The notes beneath the pieces were generated by a model. The model had not been told where the DNA came from, made no database searches, and worked only from the letters and a program-made list of their open reading frames with translations. From Chlorella sorokiniana (Eukaryota > Chlorophyta > Trebouxiophyceae > Chlorellales > Chlorellaceae), in assembly GCA_025917655.1 (NCBI GenBank), contig CP084611.1:2418001-2482000 (forward strand): 64,000 nt of DNA. Reading direction: 5' to 3'. Shown in pieces: positions 1 to 10,600 of this stretch. How positions within the stretch are numbered: the first letter of the stretch is position 1; each line of letters opens with the position of its first letter. Position numbers and translations under genes: made by a program.

Positions 1-1505
1 CTGCTTCGAGGAGGCGGCGCAGGCGTGCAGCGAGGCGCTGCGGTCGGTGGCGGGGTTTGACGTGACGCTGGCGCGCCTCGGCATCTTTGAGCACAGCCGC
101 AGCTGCACGCTGTGGCTGCACCCAGACGCGCCGGGTGCGGTGCTGAGGCCGGCCTGCCTGCAGCCGGCTGCACGGGGCCACCGCCGCCGATGGCGGCCGT
201 GCATGGGGGCAGGGCTCTGCGACCAGCCCCCGCCTCGCCTGCCGCCATCCACGGCACACTGCCCCCTGCACACGCGTCAGAGCTGCAGGAGGTGCAGGCT
301 GCCCTGGCGAGCGCCTTCCCGCAGTGCAGCGACCTGAGCAGCGACCCGGCCCGCGGCATCCAGCGCTTCACCCCGCACCTGTCTCTGGGCCAGTGGCGCG
401 GACGGGCGCAGGCTGAGGCCGCCGCGGCGCTCCTGGCACCCGCCTGGGAGGCGGCGCCGCTGCGCTTCCAGGCGGGGGGTGGTGCTCATCAGCCGCAGCG
501 GCTTCGACGACCCCTTCCGCCTCTGCTGGTTTGTGCCCCTCGGGGCGGCCGCCCTGTGGCCCTTGGGGGCAGCTCGGGCGTGCCCTACCTCGCGACCGCG
601 GGCGGCCACTCCCCGCCCGCCGCGCCGCCCGGTGCCGGCGGCGACCCGGCGGCTGAGCTGGCGGCTGAGCTGGCAGGGCTGGGGGCCGCCCGCCCGACGG
701 CACTGCCTGGGTGTTCAGCTACGGCGCCAACATGAGCCCCCGCAAGCTGGGCGGCGCGCGCGGGGTGCACCCGCTGCAGTCCCTGCCCGCCCGCCTGCCC
801 GGCTGGCGCCTGGCCTTCACCCACCGCGGCAGCATGGGCAACCTGGAGGCGGCGGCGGGGGGCGGCGGCGCACGGCGTGCTGCACCGCGTGACCGCCGCC
901 GACTACGTGCGCCTGGCCAACGCGGAGCACGAGTACCGGTGGGTGGGTGTTTTACAGGGGGAGGGCGCGCTTTTCATGGTGGGAAGGGGGGCTGTGGCAC
1001 TGGTGCTGGGGCACTTGCTGCATGCGCTGCTGCGGCTGGCATCAGGCCGCACGCCGCCACCCCCCACCCCACCCCCCACACACCCACACACCCACACCCA
1101 CACACCACACACACACCAGCACTGCAACCCCCACACCCGCAGCCCCGTGGAGGTGGCTGCAGAGCCGTATGGCGGCGGCCCCCCTGCCCGCCGTGGCGTT
1201 TGTGACCCCCGAGGAGCGGCGCATCGCGGGGGCCTGCCCCCGCCCCGCCGCTACCTGCACCTGCTGCAAGAAGGGGCGGCGCACTGGGGCCTGGAGGAGG
1301 GGTACGCGCGCTGGCTGGCCGACATGCCCAGCGTGGACAGCGCGCAGCGGGGCCCGGGCTACTACACCACACCCGGGGTCAGGCGCTGCAGGCGCTGCCC
1401 AAGATACGGACGGGGTCGCAGCCGCGGCGGCAGCCAGGACAGCAGCAGGCGCGGCACAGGCGGCAGCGGCAGCAGCAGCAAGCGCAGGTGCTGCCCTCGT
1501 CTTGA
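1..1505 (+). CDS. 2H phosphoesterase / gamma-glutamylcyclotransferase fusion (5' end missing)
   Basis: The 5' end lies outside the window. The first half (to about 690) resembles the 2H phosphoesterase (2'-5' RNA ligase-like) fold: a 'CTLWL' strand, then the second catalytic motif 'TPHLSLG', then 'VVLISRSGFDDPF'. The second half starts near 711 with 'FSYGANM', the glycine-rich substrate loop of gamma-glutamylcyclotransferases, followed by 'LPGWRLAFTHRGSMGNLE' and 'GVLHRVTAADY' with a downstream Glu (EHEY) where the family has its acid. The C-terminal part reads 'RYLHLLQEGA' to 'GPGYYTTPG' and then a Gln/Arg-rich tail ending at a TGA at 1503. A CA-rich intron (about 940-1140) splits the cyclotransferase half. 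The protein changes frame near 850, 1180 and 1250 beside G/C runs, probably sequencing errors. The exact substrates are unknown. The fusion itself is inferred from adjacency on one strand without an obvious gene end between the halves. Confidence 0.7.
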
Positions 1506-1561
1506 ACATGCATGGCCGCTCCGCAGCTTCACTGGCACGCCACACCCTGCGGCACGGTGTG

Positions 1562-2438
1562 CTAACTTTGGATTTTACAGAGCTTCTCAGCAACTTCCTC
1601 TTCAAAACGAGTTGCAGCAATACTGCGGGGGAAACAAGATGATCCCACGCACAAAAAAACCCAAAAATCAAGCTGACATTGAGTAGCAACACTGCCAACA
1701 TATGCAGAAAACATAATAAGATCAGACGGGCTTGGTTTCTTTCTGGGATCAAACTTAAAAGTCTTCAAATGAACACGTAGGTTGTCAACAGCAGTTTGTA
1801 CATTAATGCAATGCTCATGATACTTTCCAAAGACACCGAGAGCATGCACTAAGTGAAGGTTGACAGCGAGCCCTAAAGCTGCAAGAATGATGCCGGCCTG
1901 AATAGAAACTGTGCCTGTTACGCCTGGTGCCAGCAGCATTGCAGAAAGTACCATTAACAGACAAATGACAGCTATGCCTGCTTCAACACTGCGATACAAC
2001 AACTTGATGGAAAAGCCATCCAGCACAGCACGGTCTTGAGTGATTTTGAGCACATAAACAGCTTCTATACCATTGGGAACAGGTGGGCTCCTGGGAGAAT
2101 TACTGTTTGACGGTGATGGCGTGCGATTGTCAGCTTTGGGGATAATGTCCGGCATTGCCAGAAGAACTATACGCAACGTTGGCTGCTTCTACTTGGCTAT
2201 AGACCCACTCCTGCCTTTTGGCAGCAATTTCCTTAGTTGTGGGTATGACAATGCGATCGCCAATATGAAGCTGTACAGATTTGAATGGCTCTCCCCAAAA
2301 CCACCTTGAATTGACTCGCTCCCAATCTTTGTATGTGGCGTCTGAGACGTACTTGGGCCCTTCACGCTGGACGAAGTCCTTGAGGCTCTCGTTCTTAGTT
2401 GAAATGAGGAAGGCTGGTGGCAATGTGGAATCGCCCAT
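1562..2438 (-). CDS. AT-rich orphan membrane protein
   Basis: I do not recognise this gene. Reading starts at an ATG (2438) that follows a plausible acceptor (gtgcag), so non-coding or short coding exons may lie upstream. The N-terminal part (about 100 residues) is soluble and contains 'LHIGDRIVIPTTKE', loosely like a LysM strand. A Pro/Ser-rich linker follows, then two adjacent hydrophobic helices ('AGIAVICLLMVLSAMLL' and 'AGIILAALGLAVNLHLV'), then a charged C terminus. The two halves are in different frames around 2120-2180, so either a short intron or a one-base change sits there. The coding sequence is much more AT-rich than its neighbours and has no clear internal introns. It ends tail-to-tail, 56 bp from the preceding gene. 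Confidence 0.55.
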
Positions 2439-3628
2439 CGCCTGCACGCCATACAACAGAAAAAGGCATACAGCGAAAGCGTCAGCGCAGAGGGACAAAA
2501 TGTGCTCGCGTCACGAGGCAAAGGCAGCCTCTGGGCAAACAGCATGCCACCCGCACGCACGCTCGCAACACGCAAGATGATAACATTCGATACCCAATGA
2601 CCTCTTAAGGCTGAGGCTGGGTCAAGCCCCTCCCCCTGCGTGGAAGGCTCACCTGCTTGAGGCCAGCTATCTCGCGGCTCCTTCTTGTCTCGGGCGCCTG
2701 CAGGCAACATTCAGGCCCAGTCGGTACAACCAAAACATGCTCCGCACCCTGCCGCCTCCTGCATCAAGGCGGTGCGGCTCCAACCGCTGGCTTGCCTCAC
2801 CTGCTTCCGCAATTGTAGTGTCGCCACAAGAACACTTACTATCCTCAAAAAGCAGGACTGAAGAAGAAGAAGAAGAGGAGGAAGAAGACGTGGTGGGCGT
2901 CTTCGCGTATTGCCCGTGAGGGCATTACTCTAATGACGAGGAGTGCAAAAATCATCCAGGATCATAGATAGCAGCCTGAGCAGTGCATGCTGCAGACGTC
3001 GCTGCAGCTGCGGCCGCCTCCACCGCAACTGCCCCCGCCGCCGCTGTCCCTGTCGCTACCCGCTGTCGCTTGAGATTGCCGTGAGGAGGATCGTGAACCG
3101 CCAGCCGCTCGCCACGTCTGGCATGTTTCGAAGTAGGCTGCTGTCCCGGGAGCGGCCACTTCCGCGTGACATCAGGGAATCCGTCTGCACCTGGCTCCTG
3201 GCACCGAGGACGTAGAGTGTATCAGAGGTACGGTCGATTCTGGCCCATCTGAGGGGAGGGGTGGGAAAGGGGGTTAAAGCAGCTGCGGCAAGGGGCCATG
3301 CAGGGCCCGACGCGTCGGGCCTGGCGCGGGCGCGTAGAAGGTCATCGTGATAATTACCCTTTGCTGCCATCAAGGTGTCGTAGGTATGAATGATGGAATT
3401 GCAAAGTGGCTGCCAGGTGGGCTTGCACATTGAAATTAATTAACAGGTGGGCAGCTAGGCCGTGGATCAAATCAGAAGGCGAAAAAGAATAGAACAGATC
3501 ATGGGCCCCGAATGCGGCATCGGGTCATGTTTTGAAGCTGCTTGCCAGAACCCTTCACACCCAGCCGCTCCTCCGCCCGCTGCTCAGGCGGGGTGTAGCG
3601 CCGCCCAGCAGCCCTCCAACCTTAAACA
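2439..3628. other. Intergenic stretch without a supported gene
   Basis: This stretch lies upstream of the orphan membrane gene and downstream of the SppA 3' end. It holds a purine-rich GAA/GAG tract at about 2860-2890 and a perfect 18-bp palindrome at 3304-3321. A minus-strand reading frame of about 124 codons begins with ATG at 3430, but it has low-complexity, Arg/Ser-rich content and no family resemblance, so I do not call it. It may be 5' UTR and promoter of the orphan gene. Confidence 0.4.
3304..3321. other. Perfect 18-bp palindrome
   Basis: GGCCCGACGCGTCGGGCC reads identically on both strands and is centred on an MluI-like ACGCGT core. It lies about 300 bp downstream of the SppA stop codon. 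It could be a dimeric protein binding site or chance in GC-rich DNA. Confidence 0.6.
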
Positions 3629-6600
3629 TCAAACAGGGGGCTGGGTGCGCTGTCCCCCTTGGCTGAGCAGCGCCAGCGACGACACGCCCTCCACGGACAC
3701 GCCCGGCATCTCGGCCCGCACAGCGCCCGCCGCCGGCAGGCCTGCGGAGCCCGCCGCCGAGCCCGCCGCCGCCGCCGCTAGCGCCTCCAGCAGCACCGGC
3801 GTGCCGGCTGCCACGCGGGCGGCTGCGGCAGCCTGTGCTGCGGAGCCGCCGCTGAACACGGTCTGCAGCAGCAGCATGCCCAGGGCCGCGGGCAGCGACG
3901 CGCCGCCGCTGCTGAGGAGCTGCAGTGGCGAGACCTGCAGGGGGAGGGGGTGGGGGAGATGGGGAGGCGGTGGGCGGGGGCCAGAGGAACGTGGCCAGCC
4001 GCCAGCCAGCAGCCGCCAGCCTTCTGCCTGCGCACCCCCTCTCGCAGCCTCCCCCTCTCTCCTGCCGTGCAGCACTCGTGGTCTCTTCCCCCTCCCCACA
4101 CACACACAAATACAAACACGCGCGCACACGAGCGCATTGCAGCCCCCCACCAGGCACACCTTGGCCCGCGACACCTCCAGCAGGCGCACGCCTCGTCCAG
4201 CTTCAACCCCGCCGCCTGCTTGGCCAGCTGCACGGCGCGGGACACCCCCACCGCGTCCACCAGCCCCAGCTGCGCCGCGCGCCGCCCGCTCCACACCCGC
4301 CCCTGCGCCACCTCCTGCATCGCCTCCACGCTCATGCCGCGGCTGGCGGCGGCCTTGTCGCGGAAGCTCTCGTACGCGTGCTGCGCGGCGGCGTCAAACA
4401 GCGCCTCCTCCTCCGCAGTGAAGGCCTTGTTCTCCGCCAGCAGCTGCGCGTGTGCCCCTGCGGCGGCGCACGCGGGGTGGGGGCGCGGGGCGGGGTCAGG
4501 GCCTGGGGGCGATAGACGCCACCCGGACAGGGCAGCCGGGAGGCGTCCAGGCCTGCAACCCCTGGCAGCGCACGCCCGGGGCCCAGCATGCGTCCCCCAA
4601 AAAAGCAAACACACACACGCCCCTGCCCCCACCTGCTAATGTTCTCCTTGGCATAGCCGACCCGCTCGTAAAGCTGCGCCAGGTTGAACTTGCCGGTGAC
4701 GACGCCCGATGGAGCCGGTGATGGTGGGGCTCGGCCACCACGCGGCTGCACGCCATGGCCATGTAGTAGCCTGCGGGTTGGGGGGGAGGGGGTGGGGAGA
4801 GGGGAGGGGTGAGGGGGAAGTGCGGGGGCGTGTTGGGCGCGGGCTGGCCGGGGCACCAGCAGCCAGCCCCGCAGGCCGGGGCGCCGATGGGCGGGGAGCG
4901 CGCCGCACCTCCCGAGGCCGCCACGTCGGACATGGAAGCGATGACGGGCTTGGTCTGCAAGGGAACGGGGAGGACGGGGGCACCCAGGTTCAGGCCACAA
5001 GTCGCGGCCGCAGCAGCAGGGCTGCAGACCAACACCACCCCCAACACACACGCACACAAGACCGCTCAGGCCGGTGCGCACCTTGGCCAGCTCCTGGATC
5101 TCGCGCCACATGAGGTCGGAGGCGAGGGCGTCGCCGCCCGGGCTGTCCACGCGCAGCACCACCGCCGCCACGCCCTTGTTCTTCTTGAGGGAGCGCAGCT
5201 GGCGGATGACGTCGCCCGCGGTGATGGAGGAGCCGGTGCCGCCGCTGCCGCCGGTTATGGCCCCCGCCGCGCGGATGACCGCCACGCTCTTGCGCCCGAC
5301 AGCCCAAACGCCGACGACTGCACCGCGCGGTACTTGCGGTACCCCACGCTGCGCACCTCGTCCTCCTTGCCGCCTGCTCGGTTTGGTGGGGGGAGGGGGA
5401 GAGGGGGAGGGGACGAGCGGGCGCACAGCAGGTGGTGGTGTGGGCGAGGGTGCCGGGCATCACGCCTCAGCGCCGCGCATGGTCCAGCACGGACTAGCAG
5501 CAGCGGCAGAGAGGTGGGGCAGGTGGGCTGGGCTGGCCAGCACCTCCCCCCCACACACAGACACCCGCCGGCGCCCCGCCCACCCGTCAGCGCCTTGAGC
5601 TTGTCCTCCAGCTCGCACTCGTAGAGCAGCCCGGTGAGCCAATCCCCGCGCAGGTACTCCTGCATGTCGTACACCCCGGCATCCAGCAGCGCCTCCACCT
5701 GTGGGCGGGGAGAGGGGACCATTTGGCGGCTGGGCTGCCAGGATGCTGGGCTCGACCTCCGCCTCCTGCGGCCCCGCACCCCCACGCTGCGCGCCTGCTG
5801 CCGCCTGCAGCCTCGCCCCCCGTACCTCCTCCCGCGTCTTGCCGCGCGCCGCCGCCACGTCCCCACAAACCCGTCGTAGATGTCGTCCAGCAGGGCGGTG
5901 AGCTGCTCGCGCTGCGGCTCGCTCATGTCGCTGCGCAGCAGCTGGTCCCCGCCGACTTGTACTTGCCGATGCGCCGCACCTCGGGCTGCACCCCCGCCTT
6001 GTCCAGCGCGCCGCGCAGGAAGGTGCCGCTGACCGACAGGCCGCGCAGCGACAGCGAGGCGCTGGGGGCGCGTAGATCTCCTCAAACGCGGAGGCGAGGT
6101 AGTACTCCTTCTCCCGGCCCTGCAGGTTGATGGGAAAGGGGCGGCTGAGGTTCAAGGAGGTGTGGGGGACAGGGGTCAGGGAGGGTCCCAGCAGCCACGG
6201 CCCCCTGCTGCAGCCCGCCAGCCTCCTCTTCCTCCCCCCCACCTCTCCAGGTAGGCCATCGAGAACTTGCCCGACTTGCGGAAGAAGGCCACGTGGCGGC
6301 GCAGCTCCTGCAAGCAGGGCGGGCGCAGCATGCGGCGGATGAGGCATTCTTCCGCGCACAGCAGCCAGCCAGGGCAGGCCTTTGGACCATGCTGCGGCAA
6401 GCAGCCAGCTGATGCCCCTTCCTGTGTGGACGGCCCTGCCCCCACCCAGCCCACCCCCACCCCCTCTCACCCGCCCCCACCCCCTCAGGCGCGCTCACCT
6501 GCAGCTTGCCCCAGCCGCAGGCCAGCGGGTCGATCTTCACCACCACCCCGAGATGCGAGGGTCCAGCGCGGCTTTCTTCAGGCAGTCGCACAGCGCGGGC

Positions 6601-7230
6601 AGGGACACGGTGCTGGAGAAGCGCCCCTGCGGCTGCTCCGCCACCTGGCCCGACAGCTTCAACACGAGGGCGGAACCGCTCTTGACGCGCCGCCACGGCA
6701 GCGCAAAGGCCAGCTTGAAACCGGTCCAAGCCTTCTGACCGCCGCTGGGCTCCGAATACTCCAGCTCCAGCTCCGGCAGCGGCTCTTGGTCGGCCGGGCG
6801 CTGGGCTGGCCGGCCGGCGCAGCGACCTGCTCGGAGCTGACGGCCTGCTCGGCAGTGGCGGTGGCGCCGTTGCTGTCATTGTCATCGGCGGCACGGACTG
6901 CCACACGCCGTGCAGCTCGGCCACCGGCTGTCAACCGTCCAACAACTGGGTGATGCGCTGTTGCTGCTGCAGCACAATGGTGGGCATCACAGGGGGCGTT
7001 GCAGGGAGGGCTGGCGGCAAAGTGCAGCGGGCACTGGCAGGCAGTGGCAGCAACCCTGGCGGCAGACAGAGGCCCAACGGGCGCAAGCCCGTTGATCTGG
7101 CCTCCTCTCAAGACGGGGGTGTGGTGCCAGAGGTCGTGCAAGTGGTGCAACCGCGCCAGTGCTCACCTCCACACCGGTGCAGCGCTTGGGCAGGATGAGT
7201 GGATGCAATTGGAACGATAACAGCAGGCAT
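3629..7230 (-). CDS. SppA: Signal peptide peptidase SppA / protease IV, chloroplast type
   Basis: SppA is a self-compartmentalising serine protease with a Ser/Lys dyad; the plant form sits on thylakoids. The ATG at 7230 opens a short exon with a donor at gtgagc, then an Ala-rich transit-like region. The N-terminal domain shows 'GVVVKIDPLACGWGKLQ' and 'LRRHVAFFRKSGKF'; the general-base lysine is in 'RIGKYKSAGDQLLRSDMS'. The second domain shows 'VLRVDSPGGDALASDLMWREI' and the nucleophile serine in 'MSDVAASGGYYMAMACS', then 'ITGSIGVVTGKFNL' and 'GRVWSGRRAAQLGLVD'. The protein ends with an Ala-rich tail. About nine introns, several carrying long CA or pyrimidine tracts, interrupt it. Frame slips occur beside G/C runs (for example near 4710 and 6050). 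The bulk of both family domains is present, so I consider it functional. Confidence 0.9.
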
Positions 7231-7622
7231 GATTGAGAACAGCCGTGGCTTTGTCAAAAGCGAGGGTGCCGGTAGAGGTTGACAAGGACACGCACGACTG
7301 CCCACAAGCGGCCGAATTTAGAGTTCTCTGGAGTGGGTCGATTGATCAAAGCACTGGATTGAATGTGAGGGCCTTCCGTGGTTCAACACACGCGACACTT
7401 TGACAGCCTGGCTCTGAGCGCACTAGTTTCGCTTAGCGAGAGATTTCTAGTGTAAGGTTATCACCTCTGTTCGCGTGAAAGGACCGCGATCGTCGGGGTA
7501 TGGTTTCCCACACAGCACGCCTTCGGCAGTGACCCGTGCCCACCCCCTTGAACAGCCGCCAGTGGGCTCGTCACGTAATTGTGGACCTACTGTGCCCCGC
7601 TGAGGCAGTCCAAGGGTGTCTC
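7231..7622. promoter_or_regulatory. Divergent promoter region, SppA / TSNAXIP1-like
   Basis: A gap of about 390 bp separates the SppA start from the TSNAXIP1-like start. It is clearly lower in GC than the flanking exons, as expected for a shared promoter. I see no TATA box at a convincing spacing and no conserved element I can name. Confidence 0.45.
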
Positions 7623-10600
7623 ATGACCCAGGCAACAGGGGCCCCGCCGTCAGAGCGTCGCGCAAGGCTGCCGCCAAACCCCAGCAACACCCTGACGCGA
7701 CCCGAGCAGCAGAAGCAGCAGCAGCGTGCTGCAGAGCAGGCTGTGCGCCTGCAGGATGTCTTGGCCCTGCAGCGGGCAGTCGGCAGCCCGCCTGCCGTGG
7801 CCCCCAAGACGACGGCGCGCAGGCAGGCGAGCCGGGCCAGGCCGCCACCCACGGGCAAAGCGATGCCACGGGCGGCCTGCTGTCCAACGCTGTGCTGCAG
7901 ACGATCCTGGATGTAGGCGAAGCGCTTCAGCAGCATGACATAAAGCTGGAGGGCCCCGCGTGTGACCAACCGCAGCGCGTCGGTCCCAAGGCTGCTGCTG
8001 GCCTGAAGGCCTCACCGCCGCACGGGTCACCGAGCCCGGGGCTGCCCCCGGCACTGATCCCGCTGCGCTGGCCGCCTACCTCGCCAGCCTGCAGGGCAGC
8101 AGCAACATGCTGCAGCGCCAGCTGGCACACCTGCACGCCGCTGCCAGCGGCGGCGGCGCCCGCGCGCCCTGCCCGTGCGCAGCGCTCGCCACGCGTCAGG
8201 GCGGCGCGAGCTGTTTGTGCTGAGCAAGTGGCTGGAGGTGGAGACGCAGCGCTTCAACGCCACCCACTCGCGCTGCGAGGAGGGCACGCCGCTGGTGGAC
8301 TTCCTCATGCTGGCGGCGGCGCGGGCGCGGGCCATCTACGGCCAGGCGTACGCCGAGCTGGCGCGCCACGTCAGCCAGCACTGCGAGGAGCGCGGGCGCC
8401 TCATGGCGGACGTGTGGATCGGGTACGGATCCATGCTGGACAGGTGAGCGAGGGGGTGGGTGGGTGGGGGCCCTGGGGATCCAGCACCAAGCGGAACAAG
8501 GGGGATGGCCCCGGCAGCCAGCTCAGGCACATACGAGGGGGCTGCACGGCAGCTGCCCGCCCGCCCGCGCACTCACGAAGCGGGTGGTGCTGCAGCGTGC
8601 TTGGGCGCGTGCATGCCGCGTACGCCGGCCTGAAGGAGCGGGCGGAGCGGGCCGAGGTGGGGCTGGAGGTGGCCGAGGCGCAGGCGGCGCGGGAGCGAGC
8701 GGCAGCGGAGGAGCACAAGGTGACTGGAGGCGGCCGTGCGCGCGCATTGGAAGAATAGGAGGGCGGCGCTGTCACAGTGATTGGAATGCCTGCCTGACAG
8801 GCTGACCTGCCCGCTGTCCAGCGACACTCGCGGCCCCCAGCGCTTGCGGCCGCGGCGCGGCCTGCCTCCGCCGCCACCGCCCGCCCGCAGGAGGACCTGC
8901 TGTTTGAGGTTGCCCGCCTGCGCGCCGAGCTGACCGCGGCCCTCAGCGCGGGCGGCGGCGGCGGCAGCGTCGACGTCCTGTCGCTGGTGATGGGTCCCGG
9001 CGCGCGCAGCGAGGAAGGGGCTGGCAGTCCAGGTGGGCAGCGGCCGCGCGCTCCATGCACCCCGGCATCCACCTGCCGGTGCTGAGGCGTGGGCCAGCCA
9101 CGACGGCAGTGAAGGCCGCGCTGTCCTGCCCGCCCCCGCAGAGGAGGGCCGCGCGTCGCCCCTCAGCCGGGACAGCAGCATGCTGCTGCAGCGCGGCGGG
9201 CGCCTCCCGGCTCCGCCATCGCCGCCCTCAGCCCGCTCAGCAGGACCGGCACGCTGGCAGGTGGGCGCGGCGTCTGGGGTGCGTGCACGTTGCGCCGCGT
9301 GGCAGGGCATGCTGTTGTTGTGCCGTAAAGCGCCGCCCACATGTGGGTGCGGGTGTGGGTGCAGGCGGCGGCAGGCGTGGCACCCAGGCCTTGCAGGAGC
9401 TGCGGCAGGGCAGCCGCAAGGCGTCGGCCGCCATGAGCGCCGTCATGCGCCAGCTGGCGGAGTCATCGGGCAGTGGTGAGGGCGCCAGGGGGACGACTGC
9501 CCAGCTGTGGTTTGCTGATCCTTGGCATGACCTTAACACAGCCCGCTATCCTGAGCATGCCCCCGTCCCCGCCCCCAGTGTTGGCGATGGGCGGCGAAGA
9601 GGGGGCGAGGCGCAGCAGCACCAGGTGGCGCTGCTGAGGGAGGCCCTGGACGCGGCTCGCCAGGAGCTGCTGGACGCGTACAAGCAGGCGGGCGGCAGGG
9701 GGAGGGGGAGGGGGCGTGCAGCGCCCTGGGGCCTGGGGCGGAGACGGGTCGTGCTGGGCTCAGTGGGGGCAGCCAGCAGCCCTGTGCTGCCGGCACTGCA
9801 CTGCGGCGGCGCGTTTCACGCCAGCTCACCCTCCGCCTGCTGTGCCCCCGCTGCAGATGGGCGACATGGAGAGCGCCGCCGAGGAGGCGGTGGCCCTGGA
9901 GAGCCGGGCGGAGGCGGCGGAGGGCGAGCGGGACGAGGCCCTGGAGCGGCTGCGCTGCTGCACGCCGCGGCCCCCCCAGGCTGCGCCGCCCTGCAGGGGG
10001 AGGTGGGGCAGGAGGGGCTGCGCTGCTTCCAGGCCGCCCTGGAGGCCCACCCCCACTGGCCTGTCGACGACCTGGCGGCGCTGCTGGCGGGCGCAGAGCT
10101 GCATGCGCCCGCTCAGCACGCACCGCCCGGCGGCGCCACGCCGGCAGAGCAGGCTGGCAGCGCGGCGACAGAGGCGGGTTCAGCAGCAGACGGCGCGGCA
10201 GGCGCCTTGGCAGCCCCAGAGGCAGATGGGCAGCAGGCATCGCCCGCGGAGGGAGCGAGCGCAGCAGCGGGGGGCGTGGAGGCGGCGCAGGCCAGCCTGG
10301 GTGCGGCACGGGACCAGGCAGGGGGCACCTGCGGGATCACGCTCCCCTGGCCCTGGGCTGCCTGCGTGCGCCGCTGGCCCGCGGCCAGCTCACTCGCGAA
10401 ACGGTGGCCCAGGCGGTGCGCTGCCGCGACGCGCTGCCGCTCGTACAGGCTGCCGAGGAGGAGCACGGGGTGGCTGGCGGCGGCGCTGGCCCGCCCGCAG
10501 CCAGCCCCGAGGCGCTGGTGGACTTCCTGGTGGGGGCCACGCGGGAGGGCCTGCCCCTCTCCCCCGCCTACTACGGCTGCATGCAGCAGCACAAGCAGGT

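Noticed and set aside
1056-1133. CA-rich tract as a regulatory or CRISPR-like repeat
   Set aside because: It is simple-sequence intron DNA; similar CA tracts recur in introns near 4100, 5040, 12090 and 57250.
3056-3430. Minus-strand frame of 124 codons starting with ATG at 3430
   Set aside because: Low-complexity Arg/Ser-rich content, no family resemblance, and it crosses the palindrome and spacer; no support as a gene.
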